64,000 nucleotides of DNA, taken from assembly GCF_028736115.1 (NCBI RefSeq), contig NZ_CP117877.1:2914001-2978000 (forward strand). Direction: 5' to 3'. Positions 16,415 to 25,756 of this stretch are shown here, one piece after another. The notes under the pieces are model-generated. The model was given only the letters and a program-made list of their open reading frames with translations, searched no databases and was not told the DNA's origin. This stretch comes from Mucilaginibacter sp. KACC 22063. Its GTDB lineage: Bacteria > Bacteroidota > Bacteroidia > Sphingobacteriales > Sphingobacteriaceae. Each line of letters starts with the position of its first letter. The first letter of the stretch is position 1. The position numbers were made by a program, and so were the translations under genes.

Positions 16415-17668
16415 TTATATTGACGGATCAACATCTTTATAACTGCGGCCGATCAATTTATTTAACGATAACCCTTGCACTATTACAGAAAATATAACCA
16501 CAAAATAGGCCCCCGCTAAAATCACATACCTAAAATGATTGTGCGGCAGAGACAATGCAAGCGCGATGGATATGCCTCCTCTTAATCCTGCCCAGGTTAG
16601 TATATTGACATTGCTGTAGTTGATATTTAACGAACGGCGCAAAAACGTAAGTGGAATCATAATGCTGATCCAGCGTGCAATCAAAATCAAAACAATGGAA
16701 ACCGTTCCTGTTATCCAGTAATTATTAAGGAATGGGAGTTCGATGATCTGCAAGCCGATCATGACAAACAAAATGGTGTTCAGTATTTCGTCTATCAGCT
16801 TCCAGAATCTTTCGAGCGACTGGTGGGATGTTTCCCGTTTAGTACTGTTAATTGATCGGATACTGTTAATAATACCGGCCGAAACTACCGCCAAGGGTAC
16901 AGACAGATGCCATATAGTGCCCATTACCGATAACCCCATAACCAGGCCTAATGACAGCAGAACAATGGTTTGAAAATCGTCGATGGAATGCATCATGCGG
17001 TTAACAAGATAACCACAGATCAAACCCAAGCCCACGCCCCCAAACACTTCACGAACAAACAAAAGCAGCGTTTTGCTGATGTCGACGTGCATAGTATTGC
17101 GTTGTACAAGCTCTAAAATGGTAATAAACATGACCAGCCCTACCCCATCATTAAAAAGTGATTCGCCGGTGATGATGGTTTCAAGGTGAGCAGGAAGCTT
17201 TGATTTGGTAATAATGGCCGATACAGCAACCGCATCGGTAGGTGACACAAGCGCCCCGAACAAAAAACAGTATAATAGCGGAATTTTGATGTGTAAGAGG
17301 GTCATTACACCGTAAAACATGCCTCCGAACGCGGCAGTGGATAACATAACACCGATAGTACTTAATAAAAGCACAGGCCGCATCTCGCGTTTAAGCTTGT
17401 GCGCATCAATGTTAAACGACCCGGAAAAAAGCAGGAAGCCCAGCATAATGTTCAGTACAGCTTCTGAAAAATCAATGTTTCTGGCTAATGAGGTAAGATA
17501 TTTAGAAAAGGCAGGATTAACGCTGTCAAATACAATGATGAGTATGGAAACCACAGTGGCAATCAGCATAATGCCTATGGTAATCGGGAGCTTTATAAAT
17601 CGCGCGTTGATATAAGAATAACCAGCGCTTACTATTACAAGAAGAGCAATAATTGCAAATAAATCCAT
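16415..17668 (-). CDS. CPA1/NhaP-type Na+(K+)/H+ antiporter
   Basis: 417 aa with about twelve membrane helices. Family motifs are GALVSPTDAVAVSAI (about 140-154), GESLFNDGVGLVMFI (about 168-182, with the ion-binding ND) and WAGLRGGISIALALSLP (about 363-379). There is no long cytosolic C-terminal regulatory domain. It exchanges sodium or potassium for protons at the inner membrane. It is downstream of the NADH dehydrogenase gene on the same strand; the two may work together in ion and proton balance (inference). Confidence 0.93.
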   Translation of the reverse strand: MDLFAIIALLVIVSAGYSYINARFIKLPITIGIMLIATVVSILIIVFDSVNPAFSKYLTSLARNIDFSEAVLNIMLGFLLFSGSFNIDAHKLKREMRPVLLLSTIGVMLSTAAFGGMFYGVMTLLHIKIPLLYCFLFGALVSPTDAVAVSAIITKSKLPAHLETIITGESLFNDGVGLVMFITILELVQRNTMHVDISKTLLLFVREVFGGVGLGLICGYLVNRMMHSIDDFQTIVLLSLGLVMGLSVMGTIWHLSVPLAVVSAGIINSIRSINSTKRETSHQSLERFWKLIDEILNTILFVMIGLQIIELPFLNNYWITGTVSIVLILIARWISIMIPLTFLRRSLNINYSNVNILTWAGLRGGISIALALSLPHNHFRYVILAGAYFVVIFSVIVQGLSLNKLIGRSYKDVDPSI

Positions 17669-17780
17669 GGTAAACAGTCAATAAACCAAGTCGCAAACAG
17701 CATCTGCAACATACATTTCAACAGCTTAATGCTGTGTTCGGTAACGGCTTATTCACTAAACCTGACTATTCCCAAATTGT

Positions 17781-19088
17781 TTACTTCGCAACAGGGTCTG
17801 TCATCATCGTTTCATTATCAAAATACCTGACAATCATCCGGTTATCACTATTTTTGGTAATATAATTTATTGCCCAGCTTGCAAAAACAATTACCTTATT
17901 GGCAAAGCCTGCTAAGGACATGAGGTGGACGAACATCCATAGCAGCCAGGCTACAAAACCATGGAACTTCAGCTTACCAAGATCGGCAACTGCCTGGTTG
18001 CGCCCCACAGTAGCCATACTGCCCTTATCATGATAAACAAAGGGTTCTGTAGGTTTCCCTTGCACCAATGCCACCAGGTTTTTAGCCAGATGCTGTCCCT
18101 GCTGCATAGCAGCAGGTGCAACCCCGGGATGGCCATTAGGATATTGAGGTGAGATACTTGCGGCCACATCGCCTATGGCAAAAATATTTTCGAAGCCTTT
18201 AACACGATTGATCTCGTCAGTTTCTATACGGTTGCCCCTAACTACAATTCCCGATGGCAAACCGTCAGGCACTTCGCCCTTTACGCCTGCCGCCCAAAAC
18301 ACGTTTTTACATTTGATGTTGATCCCGTTATCAATTTTAACGCAATCGCCATCGTAACTGGTTACGTGTACGCTGTTGTAAATCACCACGCCTTTTTCGG
18401 TCAGGTATTCCTTCGCCTTTGCCGATGCTTTATCCGAAAAAGCGCCTAATAATACTTCCTTACCTTCGGCGATGTATACACGCATATGCTCTTTACGCAG
18501 ATCAGGATAATCGGTATCTAATATATGCAGCCGCATTTCTGCAAGCGCACCTGCAAGTTCTACACCCGTTGGACCACCGCCGACAATTACAAAGGTAAGC
18601 AGCGCTTTACGTTCGGCTTCGTCTTCCGTTGCGGCTGCTTTTTCAAGATTTTGTAATACCAGGCTGCGAATGTTTAACGCTTCCGGAATATTCTTCATGG
18701 GCATGGTAAAATGCTCGATCTGCTTGTTCCCGAAAAAGTTAGTATTGGCTCCTGTAGCAATAACCAGGTAATCATACTTGATATCTCCCATTGAGGAAGT
18801 AGTTACCGTATTGCTTTCCGGGTTAATGCGGGTAACCTCAGTGAGGTGAAAGTTGAAGTTTTTCTGCTTGTAGAATATCCTGCGCAGCGGAAAGCCAATG
18901 GCGTCTGCTTCAACAGCGCCCATGGCTACCTGATAAAGTAAAGGTTGAAAAGTATGGTAATTATGCTTATCCAGCATAAGCACTTCAACAGGTTTTTTAT
19001 TCAGTCTTTTGGCAAGCTGCACGCCACCAAATCCACCGCCAACAATTACAATACGAGGGGTTCCGGGCGTGGTTTCTTGTAACTTCAT
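17781..19088 (-). CDS. Type II NADH:quinone oxidoreductase
   Basis: 435 aa from ATG 19088; a TTG three codons upstream is less likely. It has two dinucleotide-binding folds: RIVIVGGGFGGVQLAKRL near the N-terminus (FAD) and FVIVGGGPTGVELAGALAEM near 165-185 (NADH). The FAD-ribose motif NIFAIGDVAA follows, and a C-terminal amphipathic/hydrophobic segment (FVAWLLWMFVHLMSLAGF) should anchor it to the membrane. It oxidises NADH and reduces menaquinone without pumping protons. It diverges from argB. Confidence 0.92.
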   Translation of the reverse strand: MKLQETTPGTPRIVIVGGGFGGVQLAKRLNKKPVEVLMLDKHNYHTFQPLLYQVAMGAVEADAIGFPLRRIFYKQKNFNFHLTEVTRINPESNTVTTSSMGDIKYDYLVIATGANTNFFGNKQIEHFTMPMKNIPEALNIRSLVLQNLEKAAATEDEAERKALLTFVIVGGGPTGVELAGALAEMRLHILDTDYPDLRKEHMRVYIAEGKEVLLGAFSDKASAKAKEYLTEKGVVIYNSVHVTSYDGDCVKIDNGINIKCKNVFWAAGVKGEVPDGLPSGIVVRGNRIETDEINRVKGFENIFAIGDVAASISPQYPNGHPGVAPAAMQQGQHLAKNLVALVQGKPTEPFVYHDKGSMATVGRNQAVADLGKLKFHGFVAWLLWMFVHLMSLAGFANKVIVFASWAINYITKNSDNRMIVRYFDNETMMTDPVAK

Positions 19089-19255
19089 AGAGGGCAATAA
19101 TACTGTTATTTTCTATTTCGATAAACAAAGTAACCGCCTTTAACATGTTATGTTTCTGTTAATACCAATTTATGACACCAAAATGGGGAATATATACTAT
19201 TTTAGTGGGCTAATGGCTCTCAGAGGCGTTTAGCTTTACAATATTATATAAAAGC

Positions 19256-20059
19256 ATGTCTGCAAAGGATAATAAACTTCACGTTATAAAGATTGGCGGC
19301 AACGTAATAGATAATTCAGAAAATCTTTACCATTTTCTGAAAGACTTTTACACCCTGCCCGGGCATAAGATCCTGGTGCATGGCGGCGGAAAGGTTGCTA
19401 CCCAATTATCAGACACGTTAGGCATAGAAGCTAAACTGGTAGATGGCCGCCGTATCACCGATATAGAAACTTTACGCGTGGTAACCATGGTTTACGGTGG
19501 ATTGATCAACAAAAACATAGTTGCCCAGCTACAACGTTTCGGCACCAATGCCATAGGGCTTACAGGTGCTGATGGGAATTTTATTAAAGCTGTTAAACGA
19601 CCGGTTAAAACTATTGACTATGGCTTTGTTGGCGACTTAAATGATAAATCCGTTGATGCAGAAGCCATCAGCCGTTTAATGGAAGCTGGCTTCACGCCTG
19701 TTTTTTCTGCGTTGACACATGACGGCGATGGACAGTTACTAAACACCAATGCCGATACCATCGCTTCGGCCCTGGCCGTAGCACTTTCGTCATTGTATGA
19801 AACTACGCTGGTATATTGCTTTGAGAAAAAAGGCGTTTTACAGGATATCAATGATGATGAATCGCTGATAAGGGAGATTGATCCGGAACGTTATGAAGAA
19901 CTGAAGAAAGAACAGATCATCCACAGCGGGATGCTGCCGAAAATGGATAATGCATTTAAAGCCATATCATGTGGAGTAAGCGCAGTAATTATTGGCCACG
20001 CAGATGAATTAGGCACCCTGCAAAAAGGTGATTCATTTGGTACCCGTTTAAGCAATTAA
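19256..20059 (+). CDS. argB: Acetyl/succinylglutamate kinase
   Basis: 267 aa amino-acid-kinase fold. VIKIGGNVIDN at the start and HGGGKVATQLSDTLG (about 42-56) bind phosphate; the DGRRITD motif and a C-terminal GMLPKMDNAFKAI segment are typical of ArgB. It phosphorylates the acylated glutamate, the second step of the pathway, and is the only arg step here outside the main operon. Four bases separate it from proC, so the two are cotranscribed. argH and the deacylase gene are not in the window. Confidence 0.95.
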   Translation: MSAKDNKLHVIKIGGNVIDNSENLYHFLKDFYTLPGHKILVHGGGKVATQLSDTLGIEAKLVDGRRITDIETLRVVTMVYGGLINKNIVAQLQRFGTNAIGLTGADGNFIKAVKRPVKTIDYGFVGDLNDKSVDAEAISRLMEAGFTPVFSALTHDGDGQLLNTNADTIASALAVALSSLYETTLVYCFEKKGVLQDINDDESLIREIDPERYEELKKEQIIHSGMLPKMDNAFKAISCGVSAVIIGHADELGTLQKGDSFGTRLSN

Positions 20060-20063
20060 AATA

Positions 20064-20876
20064 ATGGACAACAAACATATCAGCATTTTAGGCAGCGGCA
20101 ACATTGGCTTGTCGTTAGCTAAAGGATTGGTAAAGGCAGATATTTTTAAGCCTCAGCACATTACATTAACCCGCCGCAACGTTGCCGCTTTGCAGCCACT
20201 TGCACATGTAGGGTACCATGTAACCAGTGATAACGGCGAGGCAGTAGCCAAAGCTGATATCATTGTGCTTGCCATACTACCGCAGCAGCTTAACAAACTG
20301 CTGGATGAAATCAAACCCGCACTTAATCCTGATAAGCACTTATTAATTTCGGTAATATCCGGCGTTAGCTGCGAGGATATATGCAACTACTTAGGTATGC
20401 AAATACAGGTAGTACGTGCAATGCCAAATACAGCAATTGCCATAGGTCAATCAATGACTTGTATTGCCACAACAAATGCCAGTGCAGAAAATTTAACCCT
20501 TGTAAAATCGCTTTTTGATACCGTTGGCGTGAGCATCCAGATCAACGAAGAACTGATGACATCGGCCACTGCACTTTGCGCATGCGGTATTGCTTTCTTT
20601 TTACGGTCTATCCGCGCGGCATCGCAGGGCGGCACCGAGATCGGCTTCCATGCACATGATGCGCTGAAAATGGCAGCACAAACTGCAAAAGGAGCAGCAG
20701 ACTTGTTGTTACAGCTCGCATCGCACCCTGAGCAGGAAATTGACAAGGTAACTTCGCCAAAGGGTTGTACCATTGCAGGCTTAAACGAAATGGAACATAA
20801 TGGCTTTAGCTCTGCCATGATTAAGGGAATTAAAATGTCGGCAGATAAAGCTGGCGTATTATACAAGAACGATTAA
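20064..20876 (+). CDS. proC: Pyrroline-5-carboxylate reductase
   Basis: 270 aa. The NADPH loop ISILGSGNIGLSLAKGL is at 5-21, the mid-domain VVRAMPNTAIAIGQS at about 117-131, and the dimerisation domain contains the family motif KVTSPKGCTIAGLNEME (standard: SPGGTT). The final step of proline synthesis reduces pyrroline-5-carboxylate. Pairing with argB links glutamate-derived proline and arginine routes. Confidence 0.93.
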   Translation: MDNKHISILGSGNIGLSLAKGLVKADIFKPQHITLTRRNVAALQPLAHVGYHVTSDNGEAVAKADIIVLAILPQQLNKLLDEIKPALNPDKHLLISVISGVSCEDICNYLGMQIQVVRAMPNTAIAIGQSMTCIATTNASAENLTLVKSLFDTVGVSIQINEELMTSATALCACGIAFFLRSIRAASQGGTEIGFHAHDALKMAAQTAKGAADLLLQLASHPEQEIDKVTSPKGCTIAGLNEMEHNGFSSAMIKGIKMSADKAGVLYKND

Positions 20877-20879
20877 CCG

Positions 20880-20969
20880 GTTGTCTGTTGTGAGTTGTCT
20901 GTTGTCAGTAAACCTCACAACAGATAATCCAATAAAACATAAAAAGACTGATAACTAATAACCGACAAC
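20880..20969. repeat. Heptad array with inverted arms between proC and aspartokinase gene
   Basis: The left arm has units GTTGTCT, GTTGTGA, GTTGTCT, GTTGTCA (20880-20907). The right arm has TGATAAC, TAATAAC, CGACAAC (20949-20969), the reverse-complement type; a single TCACAAC at 20915 is also of this type. The arms can pair into one long imperfect hairpin of about 90 nt with no gene inside. The period is the same as in the GCTTTNN arrays, with a different core. Confidence 0.75.
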
Positions 20970-20978
20970 TAATTTTTA

Positions 20979-22355
20979 ATGTTAACTGTAGAAAAAATCG
21001 GCGGCACATCCATGACCGCCCTTGGTGATGTAATCAACAATATCATACTGTTCAATCGGAAAGACGAACAACTTTACAACCGCATTTTTGTAGTTTCTGC
21101 CTTTTCTGGCGTTACCAACATGCTGCTTGAGGATAAGAAAACCGGAAAGCCCGGTGTTTACCATAAGCTGGCTAATTTCCAGGATTTTCGCAGTCCGCTC
21201 AAAAAACTTACTGCACGCCTTAAAGAGATCAATAAAGGTTATGAAAAACTGGGTTTAAACATCCCCGTTGCCGATCAGTTTATCGAAAGCCATGTGAATA
21301 AGGCACAAGGTTACCTGGAAAACCTTTCTGCTATCTTGTCATCAGGATACGTTAACAAAGAAGGCATTCTATTGGCAGCACGCGAGATCTTAGCTTCAAT
21401 CGGCGAAACGCATTCGGCGTTTAACTTTACCAATATCCTGCAAAACATGGATATTAATGCCACGTTGGTTGACCTCAGCGGCTTTGATGACCATCGTTCT
21501 TACACGATTGACCAACGTATCAAAAAAGCGTTTCAGCATATTGATTTCAGCAAAACCATTTGCATTGTAACCGGATATACTAAAGGTACCGAAGGTATTA
21601 TGCGTGAGTTTGACCGCGGGTATTCTGAAGTTACCTTCAGCAAAATTGCAGTTGCGGTTAAGCCCGCCGAGGCCATTATCCATAAAGAATATCACTTATG
21701 TACCGCCGACCCGGTATTGGTGGGTGTAGATAACTGCCAGCCTATCGGTTTTACCAACTACGATGTTGCCGATCAGCTTGCCGACGTTGGAATGGAAGCC
21801 ATCCATCCGAAAGCTTCAAAACCTTTGGAGATCAATAACATCAACCTGCGTATCAAGAACACTTTTGAGCCTGAACACCCGGGCACGTTAATCACCCAGG
21901 ATTATATTTGCCCGCACAAACGTGTTGAAGTAATTACCGGCACCAAAAAGGTAACCATGATTGATATTTACGATCCGCTGATGGTAGGTAACGTGGGTTC
22001 GGATTTGGAAATTATGCAGGTGTTTGCCAAATATGGTGTGAGCTACAGCTTTAAGGCGACAAGCGCAAACAGCATTTCTGTTGTGATTTGGGAGAAGGAT
22101 TTCCAGAAGAAATTAATCAACGAGCTTGAAGATAAATTTGAAAAAGTAACTGTTGAAAATATGGCTTTTGTTTGCCTTATCGGCTCAAACATGGATCAAC
22201 CGGGTTTACTTGCTCGCGCTGCTTCTGCCTTTGCAGACAATGGCATCAACATTAAAAGCGCCGGCTTTGCCTTGCGTAAAGTAAACATACAGTTCCTGAT
22301 TGCCCGCGAAGATTTTGACAATGCCATCATTGCATTGAATAAAGCGATGGCCTAA
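20979..22355 (+). CDS. Aspartate kinase, Ask_Ect-like variant
   Basis: 458 aa. An amino-acid-kinase domain (1 to about 290) begins VEKIGGTSM, the wording seen in ectoine-associated Ask_Ect enzymes rather than VMKFGGTS. The catalytic region IVTGYTKGTEGIMREFDRGYSEVTFSKIA replaces the usual GRGGSDT. Two C-terminal ACT domains follow (MIDIYDPLMVGNVGSDLEIMQVF and VCLIGSNMDQPGLLARAASAF, split here), which usually bind lysine or threonine. It phosphorylates aspartate. No ectABC or other aspartate-pathway genes are nearby. It follows the heptad array. Confidence 0.85.
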   Translation: MLTVEKIGGTSMTALGDVINNIILFNRKDEQLYNRIFVVSAFSGVTNMLLEDKKTGKPGVYHKLANFQDFRSPLKKLTARLKEINKGYEKLGLNIPVADQFIESHVNKAQGYLENLSAILSSGYVNKEGILLAAREILASIGETHSAFNFTNILQNMDINATLVDLSGFDDHRSYTIDQRIKKAFQHIDFSKTICIVTGYTKGTEGIMREFDRGYSEVTFSKIAVAVKPAEAIIHKEYHLCTADPVLVGVDNCQPIGFTNYDVADQLADVGMEAIHPKASKPLEINNINLRIKNTFEPEHPGTLITQDYICPHKRVEVITGTKKVTMIDIYDPLMVGNVGSDLEIMQVFAKYGVSYSFKATSANSISVVIWEKDFQKKLINELEDKFEKVTVENMAFVCLIGSNMDQPGLLARAASAFADNGINIKSAGFALRKVNIQFLIAREDFDNAIIALNKAMA

Positions 22356-22365
22356 AACTGAGCAT

Positions 22366-22450
22366 AGGGTCATGTTGAGGCTCTCGAAACATGTGACTGG
22401 AGTAATATTTTTTACCACGTCATACTTCGAGGGCCTTAGTATGACACCCT
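22366..22450. repeat. REP/MITE-like imperfect inverted repeat
   Basis: The left arm (22366-22388, begins AGGGTCATGTTGAGG) and the right arm (22426-22450, ends AGTATGACACCCT) are reverse complements with a few mismatches. The left arm also folds on itself (CATGTT with AACATG). It starts ten bases after the aspartokinase stop. This general sequence type is scattered between genes in Sphingobacteriaceae genomes (from memory, not checked). Confidence 0.75.
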
Positions 22451-22552
22451 AATGATTCACTACTCCGCTCATTGTAACTTTTTCATAAACAGGCATTATT
22501 GCTGCTCAATTTTTAGCATATTTATTTCTTAACTAAAGATTGAACTACAACC

Positions 22553-25399
22553 ATGCGAAAACTTTTACTGCTTTCAGTAAGTATAGCAGCTGCCTTTGCT
22601 GCCAGCGCACAAACCACAAGCAAAAAACCGATAGACCATTCCGTTTATGATAAATGGCAGAGCATTGCCAATGACCGTATCAGTAACGATGGTAAATGGG
22701 TTACCTACGTAATTAAACCGCAGGAGGCTGATGCTACCTTAGTGATCACCGATGCAAAAAATAGTAAGCCATTCAGTGTTCCGCGTGCAGATACGGTACG
22801 TTTCACCAATGACTCTAAATATGCCGTTTTCCTGATCCGTCCTTTTTACTCGGCTATTCGCCAGGCTAAAATCAAAAAGAAAAAGCCAGACGAAATGCCT
22901 AAAGACACCTTGGGTTACGTTGCTACAGGCAATACATCCATAGTTAAAATTCCGGCTGTACGTTCATTTAAAGTTGCAGATAAAGCATCAGTGATTGCTT
23001 ATTTAGCGCCAAGCGATACGGTTAAAAAGCCAGCCGCCGGCGATACTTCTAAAAAAGCGGTGGCTACTACGGTTGCGCCTCCAACACGCGAGGGCGCAGA
23101 CATGACCGTACTGCAATTAGCCAGTGGCAAAAAGCGCACATTCAATTATGTAACCGATTATCAACTGAGCAAAGACGGCAAATGGCTTGCTTATGCCGTA
23201 ACTGCGCCCCGCCGTTCTAAAGAGGTAAAATCGGGTGTGTACTTATACGATATTGAGAAGGATGTACTGAAAACGTTAAGCACGGGCCGTGGTAACTATA
23301 AAAACATTGCTTTTGACGAGGCTGGCAAGCAGATAGCTTTTACAGCTGAAAAAAATCCGGAGAAAGCGCCTGTAAAACCTTACAAGCTTTATTACTATAC
23401 ATCAGGTAAAGACAGCGCATCTGTTATTGCTGCACCGGGGTCAGAGGGCATGCCTTCTAAGTGGGCGGTAAGCGGCGATGGCCGTGTATATTTCAGCAAA
23501 AGCGGGGCCAATTTATTTTTCGGCACTGCCCCTATTCCGAAACCCGCTGATACCACCATTGTAGATTTTGAAGTGGCCAAAGTTGATATCTGGAATTATA
23601 AAGACGATTATCTGCAGCCGCAGCAATTGAAGAATTTGCAGCGCGAACTTCGCCGCAGTTACCTTGCAGTGATACACCCGGAAGAAAACACTAAGCTGAT
23701 TCAGCTTGCTGATAAAGGCATGCAGGATATAATCGTAGCTGCAAACAACGACAGCCGCTATGTATTGGGCACAACCGATACCGGTTCGCGTATACAATCG
23801 CAATGGGAAGGCGGCACACGCTCTGCTGCTTATCTGATCGATTTGAAAACCGGTTCGCGCAGGCAGATCACCGACCGCAACAAAGGTAGGTTTGCGTTAT
23901 CACCGGGCGGCAATTACGTGATCTGGTTTGACCCTACAGAACAGAACTGGTTTACTTACAGTATAGCAACAGGTAAAAAAACAAACATTACCGCTTCAAC
24001 AGGAACAAAACTGGGCGATGAGGAAAACGACGTTCCGGATGATCCTTCTTCTTACGGCGTTGCAGGCTGGACAACCGGAGATAAAAGCGTATTGATATAC
24101 GACCGTTACGATATCTGGAGCATTGACCCTGCTACAGGCAGTGCAACTGATTTCACCAATGGTATCGGCAGAAAAAACCACCTGATATTCCGTGCGGCTT
24201 TGCCAACTTCGGGGCGTGGGTTTGGTTCAGGCGATGAGGATGATCGTTCTATATCGACCTCAAAACCATTTTATATGCTGGTGCAAAATGAGGATAACAA
24301 ACAATGGGGCTACTATAAGAAAAGCTTTAGCAGCAACAAAGCCGCTGAAAAAATAGTAATGGCGCCTATAGCTTATAGCACTTTGCAAAAAGCCAAAAAC
24401 GCCGATGTATTCATCTATACTAAGCAAAGCTATGTGCAGTCGCCAGACCTGTACATTTCCAACAATTTAAGTAAGGAAACCAAGCTAAGTGCCATCAACC
24501 CTCAGCAGGCGCAGTACAACTGGGGAACAGCAGAATTAGTAAGTTGGACTACACCTAAAGGCCACAACTCAAAAGGTATTTTATATAAGCCTGAAAACTT
24601 TGACCCGACCAAGAAATATCCAATGCTGGTGTATTTCTATGAAACATTATCAGAAGGGCTATATAATTACATGGCACCAGCCCCTACGCCATCACGCTTG
24701 CCGATCTCTTATTTTGTGAGCAATGGTTACCTTGTATTTGCTCCGGATATTCATTACACAACCGGACACCCGGGAGCATCGGCAGTTGAATATATTAATT
24801 CGGGTGTTGAAGCATTAGAGAAAAATGCATGGGTTGATGCGAAGCACGTAGGCATACAGGGACAAAGCTGGGGCGGCTACCAGGTGGCATACCTGATCAC
24901 CCAAACCGATATGTATGCTGCGGCATGGGCTGGCGCACCGGTAGCTAATATGACATCGGCTTATGGTGGCATCCGTTGGGAAAGCGGCGTTAACCGTCAA
25001 TTCCAGTATGAAAAAACACAAAGCCGTATCGGTACAGACCTTTGGAGCAACCCGCAATTATATATTGAAAACTCTCCATTGTTCCAGTTGCCTAAGGTAC
25101 ATACCCCAGTTGTGATCATGTCTAACGATGCTGATGGCGCTGTGCCATGGTACCAGGGAATTGAGATGTTTACCGCTTTACGCCGCTTAGGTAAACCTGT
25201 TTGGCTGTTAGAATATAATGATGAAGCACATAACCTGGTTAAACGTCAGAACCGCAAGGATATCACTATCCGCGAAGCGCAATTCTTTGACCATTTTCTG
25301 AAAGGTGCACCAATGCCGGTTTGGTTAGAGCGCGGCGTACCTGCAGTTGATAAAGGTAAAGACTGGGGTTTTGCATTAAGTACAGATAAAAACCAATAA
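22553..25399 (+). CDS. Secreted S9-family (prolyl-oligopeptidase-like) peptidase
   Basis: 948 aa with a signal peptide (LLLLSVSIAAAFAASAQ). Residues about 40-650 form a beta-propeller-like region with several WD/TolB-type strands (FALSPGGNYVIWFDP, LSKDGKWLAYAV). A C-terminal alpha/beta-hydrolase follows. The nucleophile Ser is in GQSWGGYQ (about 771), Asp in NDADGAVPW (about 860) and His in NDEAHNL (about 892). It probably cleaves peptides in the periplasm, in the manner of DPP-type S9 enzymes. Monocistronic, ended by a perfect palindromic terminator. Confidence 0.92.
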   Translation: MRKLLLLSVSIAAAFAASAQTTSKKPIDHSVYDKWQSIANDRISNDGKWVTYVIKPQEADATLVITDAKNSKPFSVPRADTVRFTNDSKYAVFLIRPFYSAIRQAKIKKKKPDEMPKDTLGYVATGNTSIVKIPAVRSFKVADKASVIAYLAPSDTVKKPAAGDTSKKAVATTVAPPTREGADMTVLQLASGKKRTFNYVTDYQLSKDGKWLAYAVTAPRRSKEVKSGVYLYDIEKDVLKTLSTGRGNYKNIAFDEAGKQIAFTAEKNPEKAPVKPYKLYYYTSGKDSASVIAAPGSEGMPSKWAVSGDGRVYFSKSGANLFFGTAPIPKPADTTIVDFEVAKVDIWNYKDDYLQPQQLKNLQRELRRSYLAVIHPEENTKLIQLADKGMQDIIVAANNDSRYVLGTTDTGSRIQSQWEGGTRSAAYLIDLKTGSRRQITDRNKGRFALSPGGNYVIWFDPTEQNWFTYSIATGKKTNITASTGTKLGDEENDVPDDPSSYGVAGWTTGDKSVLIYDRYDIWSIDPATGSATDFTNGIGRKNHLIFRAALPTSGRGFGSGDEDDRSISTSKPFYMLVQNEDNKQWGYYKKSFSSNKAAEKIVMAPIAYSTLQKAKNADVFIYTKQSYVQSPDLYISNNLSKETKLSAINPQQAQYNWGTAELVSWTTPKGHNSKGILYKPENFDPTKKYPMLVYFYETLSEGLYNYMAPAPTPSRLPISYFVSNGYLVFAPDIHYTTGHPGASAVEYINSGVEALEKNAWVDAKHVGIQGQSWGGYQVAYLITQTDMYAAAWAGAPVANMTSAYGGIRWESGVNRQFQYEKTQSRIGTDLWSNPQLYIENSPLFQLPKVHTPVVIMSNDADGAVPWYQGIEMFTALRRLGKPVWLLEYNDEAHNLVKRQNRKDITIREAQFFDHFLKGAPMPVWLERGVPAVDKGKDWGFALSTDKNQ

Positions 25400-25407
25400 C
25401 TAATAGC

Positions 25408-25453
25408 ATTAAACAAGAAAGGCAGCCAAATTTGGCTGCCTTTCTTGTTTAAT
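25408..25453. terminator. 46-bp perfect palindromic bidirectional terminator
   Basis: Two 23-bp arms meet without a spacer at 25430/25431. The core is AAGAAAGGCAGCC / GGCTGCCTTTCTT with A/T-rich outer parts, which lets it work for the peptidase on the plus strand and the small gene on the minus strand. Confidence 0.88.
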
Positions 25454-25482
25454 TAAAAACCCCTGTTTTGCAGGGTCAGATT

Positions 25483-25665
25483 TTATAACATTCTTCTTTT
25501 GGGCTTGCGCACCTGGTCGCGCCCTGATGTTTGAAATGATTTTTGTCCACCGCCATTGCTTACTCCTCTTTGTTGCTTTGCCTCTTTAAGGTCGGTGAAA
25601 TTTCTGTTTGAAGTTGAGTCGCCCTGCATGTTTGAATCACCCTTCACGTGCTCTTGATTTTTCAT
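25483..25665 (-). CDS. Small basic hypothetical protein
   Basis: 60 aa from ATG 25665. It is hydrophilic and low in hydrophobic residues, with a Gly/Gln-rich middle (SNGGGQKSFQ) and a basic tail (RKPKRRML); it looks intrinsically disordered. An upstream frame extension to 25710 lacks a good start. No family recognised. Its reading frame ends 30 bp from the palindromic terminator, consistent with a real transcript. Confidence 0.5.
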   Translation of the reverse strand: MKNQEHVKGDSNMQGDSTSNRNFTDLKEAKQQRGVSNGGGQKSFQTSGRDQVRKPKRRML

Positions 25666-25756
25666 AATGTTATAGATAATTGGTATAAAACAACTTTTGC
25701 AGCTGTTCACTCAAATTGAGCAAATACCGTACCCAATAATATAAAAACGTGCTTTT

